Below are positions 13,795-23,669 of a DNA stretch of 62,000 nucleotides, in pieces. Source of the stretch: Lingula anatina. Lineage: Eukaryota; Brachiopoda; Lingulata; Lingulida; Lingulidae. Below the pieces are notes generated by a model. The model searched no databases and had not been told where the DNA came from. It worked only from the letters and a program-made list of their open reading frames with translations. Position 1 is the first letter of the stretch, and each line of letters opens with the position of its first letter. The stretch lies in NCBI RefSeq assembly GCF_001039355.2, contig NW_019775865.1:1-62000 (forward strand), written 5' to 3'. A program made the position numbers and the translations under genes.

Positions 13795-13800
13795 AATAAA
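13795..13800 (+). terminator. AATAAA, possible poly(A) signal of the Tctex1-domain gene
   Basis: Canonical hexamer about 820 bases after the stop. The intervening AT-rich sequence has no other gene and would be the 3' UTR. Confidence 0.4.
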
Positions 13801-14155
13801 TGTTTTTAATGTCTTTCCCAGTGTTAAAACCAGATACATTTATGGATTTAACACACACATCATATGTTGTCACTGTCCCTGCGTGCACTCTGCTATGACC
13901 AAATCTATCTATTTAGGAAAAAACATTCAAATAAGTTTTTGGATATTGATATTTATATCCTTTTCATAAAAATTAAAAAAAAAATAGTGTAAAGTGTCTG
14001 ATAACACGGTGACCTAAATTCGGGTGATAAATGAATATCTATTTGTATTGAGCGCAACTCCCGAGGAACCCGGAAGCATTAGCCTTAATTAAAAGGGGCC
14101 TCGGCCTATATTGATATTTAAAAAACCGTGCACAAATAAATATCTGGCATCTTTT

Positions 14156-14346
14156 AGTGAAAGTAAAATCAACATTCACAGGTCTAACGTTAAAAAAAAA
14201 AGTTAAATAAAAAAAATTGAAAAAAAGAACTTGAATTAATTCTATGAGCGAAAGTAAAATTAACATTCATAGGTCTAACGTTTGAAGAATAAAAGGACGT
14301 TAAATAAAAAAAAAAACTGACAAAAGCACTTGAATTAATTCGATGA
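14156..14346. repeat. Tandem duplication, unit about 95 bp, two copies
   Basis: The motif GAAAGTAAAATYAACATTCA followed by AGGTCTAACGTT, an A-rich run and CTTGAATTAATTC appears at about 14156-14248 and again at 14249-14346, with small differences. It lies in the intergenic region before the membrane-protein promoter. Confidence 0.85.
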
Positions 14347-14494
14347 GCTTTCTTTGAACTGCTATGGGGTTGAGCTCCCACGCCGAAAGTACGTTGAATA
14401 CGGGATCCCAAGAGGACTGCCAGTACTGATAAAAACACAGCGGAGATCTTCAGCAAGGATGTGTTAGGTGCGACACATTGTTGTCAAGTATCAT

Positions 14495-14502
14495 TGACGT
14501 CA
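14495..14502 (+). promoter_or_regulatory. Perfect CRE palindrome TGACGTCA
   Basis: TGACGTCA sits 14 bases before an ATG that opens a tiny exon (14516-14527) with donor GTGAGT. CREB/ATF-type proteins bind this octamer near metazoan start sites. It probably marks the core promoter of the downstream membrane-protein gene. Confidence 0.45.
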
Positions 14503-14515
14503 TTCCACAAACAAC

Positions 14516-15079
14516 ATGGCGGACGACGTGAGTGGTTTCTCTGGAATATCCAGAAATATTAACGTTGATAATCCATTTTTTAGCATTTGTTGTGATTAAG
14601 TAATCCGTTCAGTGGAAGTTTGAATGCCCATCTTTCAAATTATGTAATATGACATTATATCAAGAGATTTGAATAATTATTGTGAGAGATAAAATTGACG
14701 GCTTCAAGAGCTGGGGTGAAATTGGTCAGAGAGCTTAAAAATTTACCGTAAAAACATTTAAAATTTAGTTGAGAAATTTCCAAACTGATTGTCTCAGATA
14801 GCAGAAGATTTTAATGAAAGTAGTTCTACAGTTTCACATTATATTTGTCAAAAGTATTTAAAATCTAAATGTCTTGATTTCATTTTGTATTATTAGTGAA
14901 TTTAGGGTCAGTCTAAATACTCGGGTACAGGGGTAATCGTATAATGTTAAATTAAATGTACATGCATAGTGGAAATTTATTTATTTTAATCAGTGTAGCT
15001 TACCATAACTTTATTTTCAATTGATTGATTTTGCTTTCCCACCAAATAGGTTTTTAAGACCTTCAAGAAAGAAAACTAG
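14516..15079 (+). CDS. Probable upstream ORF spliced across the first intron, 13 codons
   Basis: ATGGCGGACGAC at 14516-14527 is followed by donor GTGAGT. Joined in phase to the acceptor ending at 15049, the frame reads MADD then VFKTFKKEN and stops at 15079, 60 bases before the main ATG at 15140. It looks like a uORF rather than the true start, because the long frame cannot be entered from it. The join is inferred from splice consensus only. Confidence 0.35.
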
Positions 15080-15139
15080 ACAAAAGTCTTGTACCGAGTA
15101 CATGTACTAGTAGGCCTACGGATCAAGACAGCTAGGAGA

Positions 15140-18100
15140 ATGCCGTACAAGGGAGAAATTGTCCCTCTGTTACCAGATACTGCTATGAAAGGAGGGGAGC
15201 ATGGAAGTGCTGGCTTCACCACAACCATCAACATTCACAGTGATGATGAGATTTGGGAAGAAGAGGCAAACGAGGAAGATACTGTTCTCTTTGCTGATGG
15301 GAAACGGCGTGGAACATCTCTGATCTTGAATGATGCTGTGATAACATTGTTAGAATATGTGCAGATATTTGCCTTACTGCAGTCCTCAGCACTCAGGTGG
15401 GTGTGGCCAGAAACATGGCTGAAGTCAACATATTTTGTCTTCCTGTTCAATGGGGATATATGGGAGTTTATGAAGTTCCAAGGTAATGAAACCTACAAGA
15501 ATGTGCAGGATTACTACACTCCTAGTGCCGACTTGACTATTGATTTCTGGAGCATCCTGCTAGGCTGGGGCTGTTTGATGTTTCTGCTCATTGTTACCTT
15601 CATTGTAATCTACATAGTACTGAACTGTAAGAAGCACCCTTATATGCTGGTCAGAGTGGCCAGGCTCCAGAGGGTCTATATCATCATACTGCAAATACTA
15701 GCCATTCCAGTGGGGGTGACAATTGGCAAACTGTTCCACTACACTGACACATACAAAGTGGATGTGGACAACACACTGGATGCATTCAGTGGAATGCACT
15801 GGGCGTACATTGCCCCCGCAGCAGCATTTGCTCTAGTCTACTACCTGATCTTCCCTGCCTGGCTCATTCAGAAGACCAAGAGAGAGATTCTGACATCTAG
15901 TGCTGATCGCCATGAAGGTTATTTACAGTTGAAGGAGACAGAGTATGTTCAGGGCCTTGATGTGCTGTGGATGGTCAGTGGGTTTCACATCTTCTCATCC
16001 TTCAAGAGAGTTTCAGTATACTTCCGTCCTGCTCTCCATATCTGCAAGTTCATGTTGCTGGCTCTCTATGCTGGGCTGTACAGGTACCTGTTTTGGCAGG
16101 CTGTGGTCACTACATCAATTCTGTTTGGAATGCTGTTTTTCTTTGTGTTCTGGAGACCATACAGAGTGTCGGCATTTAACTTCATGCTGATCATGAGCTT
16201 CCTTTGCTTGATGTTTAACAGTCTGATAGGTGCCATGATTACATCCTTCACCCCAGCCACTCTCCAGTCACCTTGGTTCACCCCCACCTATGTTCTTTAC
16301 ATGCTGATCATCATCAACGGACTGTGGCTACTTTGTGTTATTGGGTTCTTGTTGTACTTGGGACTGAAGCAGTATGGCAAGTGCCCTTGCTGTGGACAGG
16401 AACCACTGTGGCCCACAATGACATCCCATGGGCTGGATAAACTAAGTCCACAAACTCGGAAATTCACCAGAGGAATCTTAACTGCTAGGCAGTTGATGGG
16501 TGAGTTCTGAAATACTGAATTTTATTGGAAAGGATGTTTTATAACATATTTGGCTGTTAAAGAATAAATTTAAGAAAATTTTGTTACATCGGATGAAGTT
16601 ATTGCTATACTCTTATAATGACTACAATGTATATGATAATTAAGATTTCTCCAAAGAAAAATAGTTGCAAATGTTTACTATTTTTAATATTTATTTTTCA
16701 GAAAAATGTTTGTCAATGCCTCCAATCTTTGCACCAGCCCATGAATTATCTCGTCAAATCCAGATCATCAATGCTTACTGCAGAGAGGCGGAGTACTTAA
16801 GAGACCCCATACATGCAACACTGTGGGACCTGCTGGATGAGTTGATAGAGGCACACTCCCAGGTGGCGCCTCATTCTGTGTTTGCTGGTATGTAAATGGA
16901 AGAACCTCTTGATGAGAACTCAAAATATATTGACTGAGAAAAAATTTTGTGTAAAAATTTATTATTTTGTCTACTAGGTGATATCCAGTTAATTTAAATA
17001 TAGGCCAGTTTTAAAGTTGTTAAAATACTTTTTTAAAATGTTCATTAATGATTGACGATAATGTAACATTCTGAAAATGGTGCTTTCTTTTTTTGAATGT
17101 AGATAGTGTCAAGGGTTCCATTCGCCAGACAGCAGGAGAGCTGATGAAGATGATGCCAATGTTTGTACGGCGTTTGGCACAGAGAGAGTACGACTTCATC
17201 TTGTTGTCACCTCTGAAGAGGAGACTGCTGTTGAAGATGTATTGTCTTGGTAAGCTTAATGTTAAGAGATAAATTAAAATTATTTTAATCTCTTGCCTGA
17301 TTAACTAAGTAGAATTAAGCTACAATTAGTATGCCTGTTTTTTAATGTAGAGCCAAATTATGAGTATTTGAATTATAAAAGATTCCATGCAGTGTCAGGT
17401 TTAAATATAAAAATGTGTTTTCTTTTCATTAGGATTATTTCTAAATGGCCGCCAAGAAAAGATACAGAAGGATAGGTTGACTAGTCATCAAGCAAAGAGA
17501 ATTTGGACAGATGCATCTGAGAAGAAAGATGTGCAAGGTAGGGCTATATGTTGTGAAGCAAAAAGAGAAAAGATGACAACTTGTGGGGCTTGTGATCAAC
17601 ATACTTCTAATAACCATGAAAACAGAGAATTTCATGCATGATAAAAACACTTTTTCATCCAAATGTAGAGATATAAAATTCTGAGTTTGAAGTGACAAAG
17701 TTTGATAATGTTGATATATATTCTTCAATATGGTTTTATACAAGAAGGAAAAAAAATTAAAACGTAAAAAAATGTTACAGACATTTACTTACAATTTTTT
17801 CTTATTAAGTTGATGATGGTTACTATGAAGACATGTATCCAGAACGTCTCCTGGGCCCAGACAAAGAATATCGCCCTCAGACTGCCATATCCTTTGGTAA
17901 CATGAGCCTAGCTGAGCAAAATGATGAGGACTACATGAATCAAGTAGATAGCTGGACCAAAGAACACCCATTGTCTCGGCAAGGAAATGTGAACAGGGGA
18001 TTTGTAAGTATATCATTTTCTTATGGTTATAGAACTAACAGGCACATTTAATATGAGTATCTTTATTTTTGGCAAAAAAATTTAAGTAAAGGTACATAAG

Positions 18101-19511
18101 AAGTGAAACCACAGACAGCCATGTTTTTATGTATATATCATATGCATAACTTTCATAGAAAATAATATCACAAAATATTATATGATCATTGCATAAGGAT
18201 ATTAATTTATAGTAAACTTGACCTGTGGCTTTGTGTGTATATTTCAGCTGTCTGATAACTTGTCAGATATCCTTGGAGATGATGTTTCCTTGAATCTCTC
18301 TGAGATGTTAGATGGAGTCCCAAGCTTGTCCAGGTAGGTTTTGTCATATCAAGCAGGCATAGAACTTGATATATTGAGAAATGGAGGTGTAAGTTAAATG
18401 TAAGTCATGCATTTTTAGGCATAAGGCAAAATTTTAAATACTTAACTAATACAGCATGTTCATTTTGTCATCTATAATGTAAATGCATAGCGTATAATTT
18501 TTAATTTTTACAAGGCAATACATGTACAAAAAGAGGAAAGGGATAATCAAGTGAGATATGTTTGCTTGGTTTTTCTTTTTTATCAAAATATACATCTTGG
18601 TGTTTTGATTGTGTTCAGGGTTGCTCTTAAATCTGGCTGCATTAAGTTCATTTTATGGATGCAATTTTATGCAGTGTATGCATTTCATACATGAAGTTAA
18701 AATTGCTTTGCTTGCACTTTATGTATTTGTTATTGTAGCAATACTTTTTTCTTTTCTGGCTTTACTTTTTTTTTTCTAAATATCACTTTCCTTTTAAACC
18801 ATTCAATATTGATTAAAGACATTTTTACTATTAAAATTGCATTGTTTCATGAAAAAAAAGTTTCGAACAACACAAGAAAACAATTCCATCTACAAGTGAG
18901 CATGTGCATTTGTAAAAGAGATACATCATATTTGATCATTTTTGTGCAGTGTATTTTACCCTGTCCTCAGTCATTAAAGTATAAAATATTCAAGTGGTTT
19001 GTAAACAAACTCTTTTTTTTTTTATGACAGAGCAGGGACAGCTAACACCCAAAGTGGGTCTGGTAGTACAGGTTCCAGACCTGGCAGTGGAGGGTCTAGA
19101 CCTGGTAGTGCAGCATCCAGACCTGGCAGTGCAGCCTCCAGACCTGGCAGTCGGGCATCCAGACCTGGCAGTGGAGGGTCCAGACCCAGCAGTGGGGTAA
19201 CAGTAGGTGGGAGACCAGAGTTGGAAAGACAAGGCAGGCAAGGAGGCAGACCATCATCAGCCCAATCCAGACCAATGTCTCCCTTGGCCAGGCCAACATC
19301 AGCCCAATCAAGACCAATATCTCCACTAGCAAGGCCACCTTCAGACCAGTCTAAACCAATATCTCCTTTAGCTGGGTCATCACCCCCACAGCCTGCTGAA
19401 CATACGCAGCTAGTTCCCAGTGAGTCAACAAGTCCCACAGCAGAACAGCCAACTGACACCAGTGCAAAGTCTACGGAGAAAGACAGTCAAACTGCTCCTG
19501 ACAGCAAATAA
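15140..19511 (+). CDS. Unrecognised polytopic membrane protein, 852 aa
   Basis: Exons: 15140-16499, 16702-16887, 17103-17249, 17433-17537, 17810-18003, 18248-18333, 19031-19511; they sum to 853 codons. I chose ATG 15140 (MPYKGEIVPLL), since the frame upstream has no ATG. Residues 1-60 are acidic and soluble. Hydrophobic stretches lie at roughly 61-82, 92-106, 136-162, 178-198, 220-243, 300-337, 345-370 and 383-408, so about seven to nine membrane passes are likely. A CPCC cysteine cluster follows at 415-418. The rest is soluble: a helical, charged region with PLKRRLLLK, an acidic segment, then an S-R-P-G-S / S-P-L-A-R-P low-complexity tail. The first hydrophobic block has a layout loosely like TRP-type membrane domains, but this is too weak to assign. 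Function unknown. Confidence 0.82.
19080..19350 (+). repeat. Coding minisatellite: SRPGS and SPLARP repeats
   Basis: Within the last exon of the membrane-protein gene, 15-18-base units encode SRPGSGG/SRPGSAA and then SRPxSPLARP repeated. This gives a basic, serine- and proline-rich disordered tail. The repeats also create long spurious open frames on both strands. Confidence 0.9.
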
Positions 19512-19628
19512 AGATTCTACAGTTACACCATCAAAGCAGCCAACCGCAGAAAAATGGAAGCTGTATTCCAACATGTAGAAACTTGAGATGATGTATTGAA
19601 CTATCATGCTTTTCTGTCTGCTAAACAA

Positions 19629-19770
19629 GCTGTGTAATTTGTACATGGAACATTTATTTGGAAAAGTGCTGTATTTAGATCATTGAAAAAGCTATCAGGT
19701 TTTTCTGTCAAGCTGTGTTATTTGTACATGGTACATTTATTTGGAAAAGTGCTGTATTTAGATTTTTGAA
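19629..19770. repeat. Tandem direct repeat in the 3' UTR, two copies of about 60 bp spaced about 84 bp apart
   Basis: The string GCTGTGTWATTTGTACATGG plus the following CATTTATTTGGAAAAGTGCTG and TATTTAGAT recurs with few changes, starting at about 19629 and about 19713. It is downstream of the membrane-protein stop codon. Confidence 0.85.
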
Positions 19771-19826
19771 GAAGCATTGTAGTTTTCTTTTTTTAAACAT
19801 TTTTTCTAATTGATTTCCTCCCTTTA

Positions 19827-19828
<2 letters not shown>

Positions 19829-19861
<33 letters not shown>
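19829..19861. repeat. (ATT)n microsatellite
   Basis: Trinucleotide run in the 3' UTR of the membrane-protein gene. Confidence 0.95.
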
Positions 19862-19863
<2 letters not shown>

Positions 19864-20414
19864 TTTCTACGAATAGATTAACATTTGTTTAAAAATATTC
19901 ACTTAATGATTGGATTAAGATGTACGTTGGTACTCTTTATTTTATTTGTCAGCTGGTCTGCAAATGAAGTAAGGCATATCATATATTTTCACTCATATTA
20001 GTTTTTACAACTGTGTCTGAATGTCAAGCAGAGGTTATATCAGTAGTTTGAAATTGGATGCATATGGAAATACCATTGCCACAGAAACATTATTCCGTCC
20101 TTACATTTTTAACTAATATAATTCATCTTGCTAAGATTAAAATGCAAATGACTATTTTAGATTTTGGTATATTTTTAATGTATGTTAATATTTACTATGT
20201 GAAATTGCTTTACATGGAATTCAACTTACCAAAAGAGGACTGTGATTTAAAAAATCTCTACTGTATAATATTGTCTAGCATATTAAAATATATCCAGCAA
20301 AATGAAAACTTTGGATATCAAACAGCTGTTAAGTTCTCTAGTGTGCAGTTTTTATAACAGAATTCATTCTATTTACACACAGAGTCAAATATGCATGTCA
20401 TCTGTTATATTTTA

Positions 20415-20436
20415 ATTAAAGTTTTATCAATTTATT
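20415..20436. terminator. Opposed poly(A) signals: ATTAAA (+) and AATAAA (-)
   Basis: ATTAAA on the plus strand at 20415-20420 could end the membrane-protein transcript. TTTATT at 20431-20436 reads AATAAA on the minus strand and could end Rab3. The two genes converge here. These are motif calls only, and other AT-rich hexamers occur in the region. Confidence 0.3.
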
Positions 20437-23400
20437 CTTGTGATGTTAGAATTTTAAACCTCCGTCTGCTCATCACACATTTCATTCACTTCATCAGCTA
20501 GACATCTTTAACGGAATCTAGACAAGTTTTACAACATTGTTATCTATAACAAAAACAAAATAATCAAGATTACAGTAATCCAGTGTTCTGTCAGTCTCTG
20601 CATGACAACCTAAAGTAAATGCCTCATGATGGTTTGAACACATCTAAAATGGTGTATCTTTGGTGCAATTTTAGTAGTTTTTACAATTATTCCCTGGGCC
20701 AACATATCTCTCATGATAGGACGAAGAATTGGAATGCTGATCTGGTAATAATAACAACACAGACATGGGTGCAATACCAGCATTTATTTCCAATTTTGGG
20801 CATTCACATATGCACATCATAATGAGCTATAATTTGTTTGCATGGAACTCGAACACAAATGATGGAATGGAGATTATCACAAGAAATTGGTGTGCCAGAA
20901 AGTAGCTAGCAACCAGCTTTTATCTCACATGCACTTGAATCCTTTTTATTATTTGATCAGCCTGGACTAGAATCCTACACATATCTCCAATTTTTGGTGA
21001 TAATTCTCATTGCACATCTTGAACATTAAGTCGAAGTATACCATAAATTAACTGAATGCAATGTCCTATGCACTTTCCGATAAACAAGTACAAGTTGATC
21101 TATCTAGGATGCCATCACCTTAGTACATTCACACATTAAATGTTACGAAATATCTAGTAACTGTCTAACAAGTTTTTCTATTACCTATGAAGTATCTTCT
21201 TCACTCAAATCGACTTTGACTGTGCTTCATAAACGTACTGAGAGATGTTAATCTGAAGTTCAAGGGTGTACATTTCATAGTTCCCACTGGTCCTCTAGCA
21301 AAGGAAAAATTGTAAAACATAGCAAAAAAATCTAGCAAACAATACCATGCAATAAACTGGTTTAGTATGATGAACCGTTAAACAATATCTGCACTTAAAT
21401 ATGGCAAAAATATCATGAAAAAGATACAAAATAAAAGACAGACTTACAAAAATTATAGCCGTTTTCCCCCATATTGTCTTGAACCCCCTTTGAGACATTT
21501 CCAATATACTTATTTAACAGTCAAGATTGACGTTTACAAATCCCCCCACCTTAGAGACAGCATTCTCTGTCCTGCTTCAGTGTCTAATAGGCCATAAAAT
21601 AACACCATGGGGACTGGTTGGTGGGAGATAAGTGGTAAATGTGACTTTAAGGTTTGTAATTGTATTCTTTAAGTGGCAAGATGGAATGTGATTAGATTTC
21701 AGAAACTCAAGGAAGCGGTGAATCTTGAAGATCTTTCTAAATGCAATATTCATGTCTGGCAGTGTGGAAGATCAATAAGCTCACAAGCAATGCAAACGGA
21801 TGTGGAGAATGCTGCAAGCTTATGGAAATCAATACTCTCTTCACAGTATACTGGGATCTCCAGAAATCATACTTTGTAAAATTATCCTTGGCTATTTTTA
21901 CAGAGAAGTTATATATATATCAGAAACCTTAATCAATATTTTTCTCCCATCAACATTATCATATAACAGGATTTCCATAACTCTCCTTAGTCTAGAAATT
22001 AGTTAACTTATTAATAACACTGTTATCCGACACCTCCCTTTTCTTCCAAAATGCAAAGCTTGGTCCAAAAACACAAAACTTGGTCTTAAAAGTTCATTTA
22101 AAGCTGTGGTGACATATTGACAAGATTATCTTCATCCTTTAAAAGAAAACTTCTACCTTAATCACATAAACTATAAACACTATTATTATTCTAACAGAAT
22201 GCATTACACAAAATGTCATAAAACTTCTTAATATATAGTCAGCTGTTGAAATGCCGCTAACTGGTTAGTGAAATATCCAACTTCTTATTGTAAAACAACT
22301 GCAACTTAGGGATGCTCTAAAGGCATCTATTTATACCTACATGTAACAATTGCACACATAAATCATTAAAGACTTTGCTTACTTATCCCTTCACATACAT
22401 GTAAGTATTAAAGCACCACACTTCTGAATTAATTGAATCCTCTCCCCATTCATCTTTCCAAATTGTCATGCCCATGTATCATTTTGTGAATAGAACACAA
22501 TGATCTAACAGGGAATATGACACAATGAACACAGCTGTATAATACAATTATTTCACCCCCACTTATACATTCTGTTAATGGTCCTGTAGTTAAATGCAGC
22601 AAAATGTAGAAATGCAGCACAATTGAACAAAAGAGATACAATAAAGCCTCCTTACTTGACAGAAAAAAATCAATACTTCTGATTTAACAAATAATTTCAT
22701 ATCTCACCAAAGGGATACTCTAGCAACTGTCTAAATGCAAACCCAACTAAGACAAATCAACTTTAAAAAACAACAATGCCTAAATTATATTTCACAACCA
22801 TAACAGTAAGTTTAAAAGCTGTGTGGAATTCTTGGACCATTGTACCCCAAGGAATGACATATGCCAAGCATAGAAGAGTATGCCAAAAAGAGATTTATAT
22901 AGATATAGATATAGTTATACTTAGATATATACAACAATGGGTGTACAAATAATTTCAATATACTTGGTGGAATGTGCTTACTCTGGGGACAGGGATTTCT
23001 AACTCACGATACCTAGCATGGATTAATTTGCAAGTATGGTGTCCAATACATTTGAAAATAATAACACACACTACATTCTATAAAATTCTATCACCTGATA
23101 TTCCACAAAACTAATGCTGATACAACATTTTAGGTACCAGAATAGCCAAGTAAATGAAGGGAGTTGTAATATGCCTCCGAATATTTGGGACAGGAATAAA
23201 TTCACACGACCTGAAGACATAAGCACACTGGAATAATTGGTATTCATGTATTACGTTCATTTTCTTTTCTGAAAAAATTTACTGACAACACTATACTGGT
23301 TAACATGAAATGGTTCAAATTTTCCCTTTTGCGATTAAATGATAATGATTACAATTGTCAGAATTAAAGACATATATATTTTTACTTTGATTGCACTTAG

Positions 23401-23669
23401 TTGTGGCTAGAGGTACATGTGAGGGCAAGTTAATTTTTCTCAAATATATACAACACTGATTCTCTACCCTTCCCCCCAACCCACCTCTTGTCAACTTGAA
23501 CTGCATTATATATTCCCAATTTTCATGTTAGCCCAATGAGTGAATATAAATAGTTCTCTATCTGTACAACTGTCCGTCCCAGTATATGAGAATTCTATCA
23601 ACATAATCCCCATGGAGGCCATCCCTCTCCCTCCCACTGTATCTGCCTCTGCCCTGACCATATAGTTAT
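20437..23669 (-). other. Rab3 3' UTR or intergenic sequence, no gene seen
   Basis: AT-rich and without credible coding frames or domain signatures on either strand. If Rab3 uses the minus-strand AATAAA near 20431, most of this is a 3.2-kb 3' UTR. Long 3' UTRs are common for neuronal genes. Confidence 0.4.

Noticed and set aside
14516-14527. MADD as the true N-terminus of the membrane protein
   Set aside because: The only consensus splice join leads to a stop at 15079, and the long frame cannot be reached in phase.
18990-19459. Long minus-strand frames with GLDxxLPGLD repeats
   Set aside because: Antisense shadows of the SRPGS/SPLARP coding repeat in the last exon of the membrane-protein gene.
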